The position numbers and the translations under genes were made by a program. A stretch of 27,672 nucleotides of DNA from Merdimonas faecigallinarum (GTDB taxonomy: Bacteria > Bacillota > Clostridia > Lachnospirales > Lachnospiraceae): positions 1-27,672 of the forward strand of contig DWXJ01000055.1 in NCBI GenBank assembly GCA_019119285.1, given 5' to 3'. The notes beneath the pieces were generated by a model. That model did not search any database, had not been told where the DNA came from, and worked only from the letters and a program-made list of their open reading frames with translations. Shown one piece after another: positions 21,772 to 27,672 of this stretch. Position 1 is the first letter of the stretch, and each line of letters starts with the position of its first letter.

Positions 21772-23230
21772 TTATACAGAAGGGGCGCACCCGAAAATTA
21801 TCGAAAGACTGACCCAGACCAATCTGGAACAGACCATTGGCTACGGAGAGGACGGTTACTGCGAACACGCAAGAGAACTGATCCGGCAGGCCTGCCAGGC
21901 GCCGGAGGCGGATGTGCAGTTTATGGTAGGCGGCACCCAGACCAATTTCACGGTGATCAGTTCCATTTTGCGGCCCTATCAGGGCGTGTTGTCTGCAGAG
22001 AGCGGACATATTAACGTCCATGAGACCGGAGCTGTGGAAGCCACCGGCCATAAAGTGCTGACTTTGCCAAGCGCAGACGGCAAGATCCGGGCGTCCCAGG
22101 TCCGTGAGGCCTATGAGGCTCACTGGAAGGACGGAAGCCGGGAACACATTGTACAGCCGGGGATGGTGTACATTTCCCATCCCACAGAAAATGGTACGCT
22201 GTACACCAAAGGGGAATTGAAAGCGTTATACCAGACCTGCCAGAAGCTGGGGCTGCCTCTTTTCCTGGACGGGGCAAGGCTGGGATACGGACTGATGTCG
22301 GAAGCTTCCGACCTGACGCTTCCGGAGATCGCGGAATATACGGATGTCTTCTACATCGGCGGAACGAAAGTGGGCGCACTGTTCGGCGAGGCAGTGGTGA
22401 TCACAGATCCTGCCATCACAAAAGATTTCCGTTACATGATCAAGCAGAAAGGAGCCATGCTGGCGAAGGGGCGTCTTCTGGGACTCCAGTTTGAAACCCT
22501 GTTTACAGACGGGCTCTATTTCCAGATCGCGGATCACGCGGACCGGATGGCCATGAAGCTGAAAGAGGCATTCCGGAAAAAGGGATATCCGCTTCTGTTT
22601 GATTCCTATACCAACCAGCAGTTCCCTGTGATCCCCAACTCCCATCTGGGGCAGTTGAAGGAAAAATATGTCTATAATTTCTGGGAAAGAGTAGACAGGA
22701 CCCATTCTGCAGTACGTTTCTGCACAAGCTGGGCTACAAAAGAAGAGGCTGTGGACGCGCTGATCCGGGATCTGGAAGAACTGGATACGCTGGAAACCGG
22801 CTTTGCAGGGGAAGAAGACCTGCGAAAGATCGCGGAAATGGAACGGGAGATCTTCCCGGATGCCTGGAGCGAGGCTTCCCTTGCGGATACGTTGAAACAG
22901 AAGAGTACCGTCATCATTACGGCGAAAAAGGACCGGGAGCTGATCGGGTATCTGATCGCTTCTCTGGTGCCGGAGGAAGGCGAGATCTTAAGGATCGCGG
23001 TCAGGAAAGAATTCCGCAGACAGGGGGCTGCCGGTCATATGATCCTGGAACTGGAAAATGTCTGCGAAGAAACGGACGTGCACAAACTGATGCTGGAGGT
23101 CCGGGAGAGCAACCAGGACGCCATTTCCTTCTATAAAGAGAAAGGATTTACAGAAGATGGGCTTCGGAAGGATTACTATACGGATCCGGCGGAGGATGCA
23201 GTGCTGATGAGCCGGGAGCTTGGCCGGTAG
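21752..23230 (+). CDS. rimI: Fusion: threonine aldolase (PLP) + RimI ribosomal S18 N-acetyltransferase
   Basis: A 492-residue protein in the usual rimI slot between tsaB and tsaD. Residues 1 to about 343 are a low-specificity threonine aldolase: HINVHETGAVEAT (His90 stacking position), LDGARLGYGL (Asp173) and YIGGTKVGALFGE (Lys206, the PLP Schiff base). Residues about 349-490 are a GNAT domain of the RimI type: EMEREIFPDAWSEASLADTL, GEILRIAVRKEFRRQGAAGH (acetyl-CoA loop) and EVRESNQDAISFYKEKGF. The junction EELDTLETGFAGEEDLRKI has no stop. It has no ATG; the nearest in-frame GTG (22751) has a badly spaced GAAGAGG. One chain is therefore predicted to cleave threonine and to acetylate S18. A functional link through threonine, which is also the t6A substrate, is speculative. 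Confidence 0.9.
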   Translation: MIQFQCDYTEGAHPKIIERLTQTNLEQTIGYGEDGYCEHARELIRQACQAPEADVQFMVGGTQTNFTVISSILRPYQGVLSAESGHINVHETGAVEATGHKVLTLPSADGKIRASQVREAYEAHWKDGSREHIVQPGMVYISHPTENGTLYTKGELKALYQTCQKLGLPLFLDGARLGYGLMSEASDLTLPEIAEYTDVFYIGGTKVGALFGEAVVITDPAITKDFRYMIKQKGAMLAKGRLLGLQFETLFTDGLYFQIADHADRMAMKLKEAFRKKGYPLLFDSYTNQQFPVIPNSHLGQLKEKYVYNFWERVDRTHSAVRFCTSWATKEEAVDALIRDLEELDTLETGFAGEEDLRKIAEMEREIFPDAWSEASLADTLKQKSTVIITAKKDRELIGYLIASLVPEEGEILRIAVRKEFRRQGAAGHMILELENVCEETDVHKLMLEVRESNQDAISFYKEKGFTEDGLRKDYYTDPAEDAVLMSRELGR

Positions 23231-23342
23231 AGAAAGACTGGAAAAGCTGACAGCAGTTCCCACTGGGAAACGCACGGCAGGAAAGATATAATGTAGGTGC
23301 AGCGGATAAAAACGGGCGGAAACGCCACAGGAGGAACGTAAG

Positions 23343-23576
23343 ATGCGCCAATATTGTACAGAACAAAGACAGACGAAAGAGCTGGAAAAAATTATTTGTA
23401 ACAAATGTGGAAAAGAGATACCGGTGGTCAGAGGGGTTCCCGGCGAAGACGTGCTGGAAGTGGAAAAGCGCTGGGGCTACCATTCCAGAAAGGATAACCG
23501 GGTGGATCGTTTTGATCTCTGCGAGGATTGTTATGACGAACTGGTATCCGGATTCCAAATTCAGATAGAGGATTGA
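23343..23576 (+). CDS. Small zinc-ribbon-like protein (77 aa)
   Basis: Two CxxC pairs are visible, CNKCGKEI and CEDCYDEL, about 38 residues apart. Between them is a segment GEDVLEVEKRWGYHSRKDNR. This is the pattern of a single zinc-binding ribbon. ATG 23343 has AGGAGG upstream. It lies between the aldolase-RimI fusion and rnz, 7 nt before the latter, in the same unit. A TATAAT at 23287-23292 in the 112-nt gap could be a weak internal promoter, but no fitting -35 is seen. I recognise no named function. Confidence 0.78.
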   Translation: MRQYCTEQRQTKELEKIICNKCGKEIPVVRGVPGEDVLEVEKRWGYHSRKDNRVDRFDLCEDCYDELVSGFQIQIED

Positions 23577-23583
23577 GGATGAG

Positions 23584-24492
23584 ATGTTAGATGTATGTTT
23601 ACTGGGCACCGGCGGCATGATGCCGCTGCCCTACCGGTGGCTGACGGCCTTGCTGGTAAGATATAACGGGAGCAGTCTTCTGATCGACTGCGGCGAGGGA
23701 ACCCAGATCGCCATCAAAGAAAAGGGCTGGAGTTTTAAGCCCATCGACGTGATCTGTTTTACCCATTACCATGGAGATCATATCAGCGGCCTGCCGGGGC
23801 TTTTGCTTACCATGGGAAATGCAGACCGCACCGAGCCTTTGACGCTGATCGGGCCAAAAGGGCTGGAGCGGGTGGTGAACGCCCTGCGGGTGATCGCGCC
23901 GGAGCTGCCGTTTGCGATCAAATATATAGAAATCACAGAGCCGGAGCAGACCTTTGAAATGAATGGCTACCGGCTGAAGGCGTTCCGGGTCAACCACAAT
24001 GTACTCTGCTATGGCTACAGTCTGGAAGTGGACCGGGCCGGCAAATTTGATGTGGAGAGGGCGAATGCCGCCCGGATCCCGCAGAGGTACTGGGGGATCC
24101 TGCAGAAGGGAGAAACGGTGGAGGACGACGGAACAGTCTATACGCCGGACATGGTGCTGGGACCGCCGCGAAAAGGCCTGAAGCTTACGTACTGTACGGA
24201 TACCAGGCCCACGGATTCGATCGAAAAGCATGCGAAAGGCGCGGATCTGTTTATCTGCGAGGGCATGTACGGTGAGAAAGATAAGCAGAAAAAGGCGAAA
24301 GAATATAAGCACATGACATTTTATGAGGCGGCAAAAATCGCCAGAGACGCGGATGTAGGGGAAATGTGGCTGACACATTACAGTCCGTCCCTGACCCATC
24401 CGGAAGAATATATGGACGCTGTCCGGGAAATCTTTCCCAGGGCAGTTGCCGCAAAAGACCGGCGCACCAAAGAACTGGTTTTTGAGGATTAA
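23584..24492 (+). CDS. rnz: Ribonuclease Z-type metallo-beta-lactamase fold nuclease
   Basis: A 302-residue protein with the binuclear zinc motif THYHGDHISGLPGLLL (His61, His63, Asp65, His66). LLIDCGEGTQ, LTYCTDTRPTD and LWLTHYSPSL come later in the RNase Z order. RNase Z removes 3' trailers from pre-tRNAs without an encoded CCA; both tRNA-Ser genes downstream lack an encoded CCA, which fits. It sits just before tsaD, with 19 nt between stop and start. Confidence 0.92.
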   Translation: MLDVCLLGTGGMMPLPYRWLTALLVRYNGSSLLIDCGEGTQIAIKEKGWSFKPIDVICFTHYHGDHISGLPGLLLTMGNADRTEPLTLIGPKGLERVVNALRVIAPELPFAIKYIEITEPEQTFEMNGYRLKAFRVNHNVLCYGYSLEVDRAGKFDVERANAARIPQRYWGILQKGETVEDDGTVYTPDMVLGPPRKGLKLTYCTDTRPTDSIEKHAKGADLFICEGMYGEKDKQKKAKEYKHMTFYEAAKIARDADVGEMWLTHYSPSLTHPEEYMDAVREIFPRAVAAKDRRTKELVFED

Positions 24493-24511
24493 GGAAAGGC
24501 GGAAAGAACAG

Positions 24512-25540
24512 ATGAATCAGGAGAAGGATGTTCTGATCCTTGCGATCGAAAGTTCCTGTGACGAGACGGCGGCTGCCGTTGTGAAAAACGGAAGAGAGGT
24601 ATGTTCCAATGTGATTTCTTCACAGATCGCGCTTCACACCCTGTACGGGGGCGTGGTGCCGGAGATCGCATCCCGCAAGCACATTGAGAAGATCAACCAG
24701 GTCATCTGTGCGGCGCTTGACGAGGCGGGAGTGACCCTTGCGGACATTACCGCTATCGGCGTGACCTACGGTCCCGGCCTGGTAGGGGCGCTGCTGGTAG
24801 GGGTGGCGGAAGCCAAAGCCATTGCCTATGCGGCAAAGAAGCCGCTGGTGGGAGTTCATCACATAGAGGGACACATTGCCGCAAACTTTATTGAACACAA
24901 GGAACTGGAACCGCCCTTCTTTTCCTTGGTGGTATCCGGCGGACATACCCATCTGGTGCGGGTAAAGGACTACGGGAAATTTGACATCATCGGACGGACC
25001 AGAGACGATGCGGCAGGAGAGGCCTTTGATAAGGTGGCAAGAGCCATCGGCCTTGGGTATCCAGGAGGTCCGAAGATCGATAAAGTGGCAAAAGAAGGCA
25101 ATCCGGACGCCATCGCATTTCCGCGGGCACACGTGGAAGACGCACCCTATGATTTCAGCTTCAGCGGTCTGAAGTCAGCAGTTTTGAATTATATCAACGG
25201 CTGCCGGATGAAGGGAGAAGAGTACTGCCAGGCAGATGTGGCGGCTTCCTTTCAGAAGGCGGTGACAGACGTGCTGGTGGCAAATGCCATGCACGCAGTG
25301 GAAGAGTACCAGGTGGACAAGTTTGCGCTGGCCGGAGGGGTGGCTTCGAATTCTGCACTCAGGAAGGCCATGAAAGAAGCCTGTGAAGAGAGGGGCGTAA
25401 AGTTCTACTATCCGTCCCCGGTCTACTGCACAGACAATGCGGCCATGATCGGCGTGGCGGCATATTATGAATATCTGAATGGGACCAGGAGTGGCTGGGA
25501 TCTGAATGCAGTGCCGAACCTGAAGCTGGGAGAGAGATAG
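24512..25540 (+). CDS. tsaD: tRNA N6-threonylcarbamoyladenosine transferase TsaD
   Basis: A 342-residue ASKHA-fold enzyme and the catalytic subunit of t6A formation. Conserved parts are LAIESSCDETAAAVV, TYGPGLVGALLVGV, VHHIEGHIAANF (metal ligands His117 and His121), VVSGGHTHLV, DDAAGEAFDKVARAIGLGYP, FSGLKSAV and AGGVASNSALR. ATG 24512 gives the canonical N-terminus with GGCGGAAAG upstream; the open frame to 24446 overlaps rnz and is rejected. The next gene starts one base after its stop. Confidence 0.96.
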   Translation: MNQEKDVLILAIESSCDETAAAVVKNGREVCSNVISSQIALHTLYGGVVPEIASRKHIEKINQVICAALDEAGVTLADITAIGVTYGPGLVGALLVGVAEAKAIAYAAKKPLVGVHHIEGHIAANFIEHKELEPPFFSLVVSGGHTHLVRVKDYGKFDIIGRTRDDAAGEAFDKVARAIGLGYPGGPKIDKVAKEGNPDAIAFPRAHVEDAPYDFSFSGLKSAVLNYINGCRMKGEEYCQADVAASFQKAVTDVLVANAMHAVEEYQVDKFALAGGVASNSALRKAMKEACEERGVKFYYPSPVYCTDNAAMIGVAAYYEYLNGTRSGWDLNAVPNLKLGER

Positions 25541-25541
25541 A

Positions 25542-26267
25542 ATGGGAAAAAAGCATTGTACCGCAATTGTGCTGGCGGCAGGCCAGGGAAAACGCATGGG
25601 AAGCTCTGTGCAGAAACAGTATATTGAACTGGACCGGCATCCGTTGATCTACTATACCCTGCAGACGTTTGAAGACTCCCGGGTGATCGACGACATTATT
25701 TTAGTTGTGGGGCCGGGGCAGGAAGACTATGTCTATCAGGAAATCGTCCGGAAATATTATTTTACAAAGATCAAGGCAATCGTTCCAGGAGGAAAAGAAA
25801 GATATGACTCCGTATGGAACGGTCTGAAGGTAATTAAGAGCGGAGCTCTTGGCGAAGCAGCCGGGAAAGGCTATGTCTTTATCCATGACGGAGCCAGGAT
25901 ATTTGCAGATGAGGAAATCCTGGAGAGGGGCTATGAAACGGTAGAGAAATACCGGGCCTGCGTGGCCGGCATGCCCAGCAAGGACACAGTTAAGCTGACC
26001 GATGAAGAGGGATTTGCAAAAGAGACTCCGGACCGGAAATACGTGTGGACTATTCAGACGCCACAGGTGTTTGAGGCTGCTTTGATCACCGAAGCCTATT
26101 CCCGTCTGATGGAGCGGGAACACTCAGAGGTGACGGACGACGCCATGGCAGTGGAAAAGACCATGGAAGTGCCGGTGAAATTGTTTGAAGGTTCTTACCG
26201 GAACATTAAGATCACAACGCCGGAAGATCTGGAGATTGCCAGAGTTTTTCTGCGTTCCGGAATATAA
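25542..26267 (+). CDS. ispD: 2-C-methyl-D-erythritol 4-phosphate cytidylyltransferase
   Basis: A 241-residue nucleotidyltransferase of the non-mevalonate isoprenoid pathway. It has TAIVLAAGQGKRMGSSVQKQ (CTP-binding loop), PGGKERYDSVWNGL, FIHDGARIF, KDTVKLTD, TIQTPQVFEAALI and SEVTDDAMAVE, in the order typical of IspD. It begins right after tsaD, with ribosome binding region GGGAGAGA, and is the last gene before the tRNA promoter. No clear terminator follows. Confidence 0.94.
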   Translation: MGKKHCTAIVLAAGQGKRMGSSVQKQYIELDRHPLIYYTLQTFEDSRVIDDIILVVGPGQEDYVYQEIVRKYYFTKIKAIVPGGKERYDSVWNGLKVIKSGALGEAAGKGYVFIHDGARIFADEEILERGYETVEKYRACVAGMPSKDTVKLTDEEGFAKETPDRKYVWTIQTPQVFEAALITEAYSRLMEREHSEVTDDAMAVEKTMEVPVKLFEGSYRNIKITTPEDLEIARVFLRSGI

Positions 26268-26277
26268 AAACTAGTGG

Positions 26278-26306
26278 TTGACGGCAAAAAACAAGTATGA
26301 TAAAAT
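26278..26306 (+). promoter_or_regulatory. Strong sigma-A promoter of tRNA-Ser(UGA)
   Basis: TTGACG (26278-26283), a 17-nt spacer, then TAAAAT (26301-26306), 35 nt before the tRNA. GACGGCAA at 26280-26287 is complementary to TTGCCGTC at 26312-26319, and GCCGTC-AGAA-GACGGC (26314-26329) forms a hairpin in the 5' leader. Confidence 0.75.
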
Positions 26307-26341
26307 ATCAATTGCCGTCAGAAGACGGCGCTATAGAAAAT

Positions 26342-26427
26342 GGAGAGGTATCGAAGTGGTCATAACGAGGCGGTCTTGAAAACCGTTTGTCCGCAAGGGC
26401 GCGTGGGTTCGAATCCCACCCTCTCCG
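26342..26427 (+). tRNA. tRNA-Ser (anticodon UGA)
   Basis: An 86-nt cloverleaf. The acceptor GGAGAGG pairs with CCTCTCC, discriminator G. The anticodon loop is CTTGAAA with anticodon TGA. There is a long variable arm (TTGTCCGCAAGGGCGC region), diagnostic for serine class II tRNAs. The T arm is GTGGG-TTCGAAT-CCCAC. CCA is not encoded. Confidence 0.95.
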
Positions 26428-26434
26428 CTTGAAG

Positions 26435-26466
26435 AAAGAGACAGATCCAAAATATCTGTCTCTTTT
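26435..26466 (+). terminator. Terminator after tRNA-Ser(UGA)
   Basis: AAAGAGACAGAT (26435-26446) and ATCTGTCTCTTT (26454-26465) are perfectly complementary with a 7-nt loop; the stem ends in a T-run. Confidence 0.85.
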
Positions 26467-26486
26467 GCTGTTTCCGGGGATTTTTC

Positions 26487-26570
26487 TTGCCGTGTCTCGG
26501 AAAGTATTTTATAATTTAATCATAAGGATGTCCGGGAGAAAAGATGTAATTCTTTAGCAGAAGAATTACA
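26487..26570 (+). promoter_or_regulatory. Promoter and inverted repeat upstream of lipoprotein gene
   Basis: TTGCCG (26487-26492), a 17-nt spacer, then TATAAT (26510-26515). Downstream, TGTAATTCTT (26545-26554) and AAGAATTACA (26561-26570) form a 10-bp inverted repeat in the 5' leader. It could be an operator or an RNA hairpin and has no T-run. Confidence 0.5.
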
Positions 26571-26602
26571 GAAAAAGAGAGCAAGGGAAAAGGAGAAAGA
26601 TT

Positions 26603-27178
26603 ATGAAAAAGAGGATGAAAAGACTACGTTTTCTGGCCGGCGGGATGCTGGCAGTCCTTACAGTCGCAGGAATCACCGGCTGTGAGAAAAAGCCTGACGC
26701 TGAAGAAGTAATCACAGAAAGCATTACCGCACAATTGGAAAGCATCAAAACATTGGATGAGGAGACGCTGAAGGAACTGTCTGCAGATGAACTGACAGAA
26801 GAATTTGCTCCTTATGGGATTGATGGGGAGGAGTATCTGCGGACTTATCTGGATGGATTTGACTATACGGTCGGAGAAGTGACGGTAGATGGCGACACGG
26901 CACAGGCCGATGTTACATTAACATGTAAAAGCTATCAGGACATAGAAGACGGCATTGAAAATGCGGTAGTGGAAATAATGGAAACTCCGGAAGAAATACT
27001 CGAACTGACAGAGGAAGAGATCAATCTGAAGATCGGCGAGGTGATCATGGGCGCGATCGGGGAAATAGAACCAAAAGAAACGGAGCCGATCACACTTACC
27101 TATGAACAGAAAGACGGTACATGGAGCGAGGCAAAAGAGACAGAGGATCTGGTGACAGATGCACTGATGAATCATTAA
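26603..27178 (+). CDS. Putative lipoprotein of unknown function
   Basis: A 191-residue protein. The basic N-terminus MKKRMKRLRFLAGGMLAVLT, hydrophobic core and lipobox AGITGC predict lipid attachment at Cys27 and a location on the outer face of the membrane. The mature part is very acidic (EEVITESITAQLESIKTLDE, ILELTEEEINLKIGEVI) and ends with a YTVGEVTVDGDTAQADVTLT-type beta segment and LTYEQKDGTWSEA. It resembles DUF-type lipoproteins of Lachnospiraceae, but I cannot name a family. AAAAGGAG lies upstream of ATG 26603. It lies between two serine tRNA genes. Confidence 0.85.
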   Translation: MKKRMKRLRFLAGGMLAVLTVAGITGCEKKPDAEEVITESITAQLESIKTLDEETLKELSADELTEEFAPYGIDGEEYLRTYLDGFDYTVGEVTVDGDTAQADVTLTCKSYQDIEDGIENAVVEIMETPEEILELTEEEINLKIGEVIMGAIGEIEPKETEPITLTYEQKDGTWSEAKETEDLVTDALMNH

Positions 27179-27219
27179 CTTCTTTTGCAAAAAAAACAAA
27201 GAAAAATATAGATTTGGTC

Positions 27220-27248
27220 TTGACGAAAAAAAATAAATGTAGTATTAT
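27220..27248 (+). promoter_or_regulatory. Sigma-A promoter of tRNA-Ser(GGA)
   Basis: TTGACG (27220-27225), a 17-nt spacer, then TATTAT (27243-27248), 39 nt before the tRNA. Confidence 0.75.
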
Positions 27249-27287
27249 TTGTAAGTCGCACATAGAGAATAAATGTGAAGCGGCTTT

Positions 27288-27377
27288 GGAGAAGTACCCA
27301 AGCTGGCCGAAGGGGCTCCCCTGGAAAGGGAGTAGGTCGTTAATAGCGGCGCGAGGGTTCAAATCCCTCCTTCTCCG
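27288..27377 (+). tRNA. tRNA-Ser (anticodon GGA)
   Basis: A 90-nt class II tRNA. The acceptor GGAGAAG pairs with CTTCTCC, discriminator G. The anticodon loop is CTGGAAA with anticodon GGA. The long variable arm is around GTAGGTCGTTAATAGCGGCG, and the T arm is GAGGG-TTCAAAT-CCCTC. CCA is not encoded. Confidence 0.95.
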
Positions 27378-27440
27378 TTTGTCTGTCCGACCTAGATTTT
27401 GTGGTCGTCAGGGACGAAAAAGTACAGATGTTGTACCCGA

Positions 27441-27470
27441 AAAAATTGATTGAAAAAATCAATTTTTTTT
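27441..27470 (+). terminator. Terminator after tRNA-Ser(GGA)
   Basis: AAAAATTGATT (27441-27451) pairs with AATCAATTTTT (27457-27467), followed by more T. It separates the tRNA from the rRNA promoter. Confidence 0.8.
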
Positions 27471-27482
27471 GCGGAAAAGTTC

Positions 27483-27512
27483 TTGACAAGAAACGACTCA
27501 GAGTGCTATTAT
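27483..27512 (+). promoter_or_regulatory. Strong promoter of the rRNA operon beginning past the window
   Basis: A perfect TTGACA (27483-27488), an 18-nt spacer, then TATTAT (27507-27512). The following 160 nt hold no ORF and have the features of an rRNA leader. Confidence 0.75.
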
Positions 27513-27519
27513 AGCTAAG

Positions 27520-27672
27520 CTGACTCGCAAGAGACAGACAACAAGGACTTTGATAACTAAATAATAGACAACGACCCTGAAGATTCTTTTGAGAAGAATA
27601 ATTCAGAATGGACATCAAAAGATGTCAACCCAAAACAGTAAGTAACGGGATAGGAAAAGCGAGTAGTTTTTC
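27520..27672 (+). promoter_or_regulatory. rRNA operon leader with boxA-like antitermination signal (runs off the window)
   Basis: CTTTGATAACT (27548-27558) resembles the Firmicutes boxA element that loads the Nus antitermination complex. Downstream hairpins are ATTCTT-TTGAG-AAGAAT (about 27584-27600) and GACATC-AAAA-GATGTC (about 27611-27626), plausible pre-16S processing structures. The 16S gene itself is not reached. Confidence 0.65.

Noticed and set aside
23264..23292. Internal promoter before the zinc-ribbon gene
   Set aside because: TATAAT is present at 23287 but the region 17 nt upstream reads TGGGAA, a poor -35; mentioned only under the gene.
23599..24399. 266-codon minus-strand frame
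   Set aside because: Antisense to rnz, whose zinc motif is clear.

Overview
The window looks like the chromosome of a spore-forming, low-to-mid GC gut Firmicute, most probably a member of Lachnospiraceae (Clostridia). The basis is a complete forespore sigma module (spoIIAA-spoIIAB-sigF), a spoVA operon, an LTA-synthase/folC/TPR neighbourhood, strong AGGAGG ribosome binding sites and an FMN-riboswitch-controlled ECF riboflavin transporter. Genus-level assignment is not possible from this sequence alone.

Layout. 1-5478: the end of valS, an LTA-synthase-type membrane sulfatase-fold protein, folC, an unannotated 44-residue ORF and a TPR membrane protein, all tightly packed and ended by a clear terminator. 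5578-10544: sporulation block. A perfect 27-bp-arm palindrome lies just before spoIIAA-spoIIAB-sigF. A sigma-G-like promoter (GTATA-17-CATACTA) then leads into a 58-residue membrane microprotein and spoVAA-AB-AC-AD-AE. A second copy of the palindrome lies between spoVAB and spoVAC, and a 12-bp tandem repeat lies between spoVAD and spoVAE. 10737-12377: Na/Pi cotransporter with a PhoU-like tail. 12424-13428 (minus): Crp/Fnr regulator and a small conserved-looking protein. 13566-15619: a decayed operon on the plus strand, with a small ORF, an amidohydrolase broken by two frameshifts and an apparent internal deletion, and a TauE/SafE permease whose last residues are frameshifted. 15609-17170 (minus): YolD-like protein and Y-family DNA polymerase under a LexA-type box. 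17325-18205: FMN riboswitch, terminator and ribU. 18299-20578: third palindrome copy, a NeuD-like/NahK-like fusion protein and a YcxB-like protein. 20612-26267: tRNA t6A-modification operon tsaE-tsaB-[threonine aldolase::RimI fusion]-zinc-ribbon protein-rnz-tsaD-ispD. 26278-27672: tRNA-Ser(UGA), a lipoprotein gene, tRNA-Ser(GGA), then the promoter and boxA-bearing leader of what should be an rRNA operon starting just beyond the window.

How the parts work together. The sporulation block encodes the switch that activates sigma-F in the forespore and the channel proteins that move dipicolinic acid into the spore. The t6A operon makes the threonylcarbamoyl modification of ANN-decoding tRNAs and here carries a fusion joining a threonine-cleaving PLP enzyme to the ribosomal S18 acetyltransferase RimI. 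The fusion is the most unusual gene architecture in the window. Other points that merit a look are the NeuD/NahK fusion, the three-copy GGGGACGGGGGATTT palindrome family placed at gene control points, and two small ORFs with strong ribosome binding sites in otherwise familiar operons.
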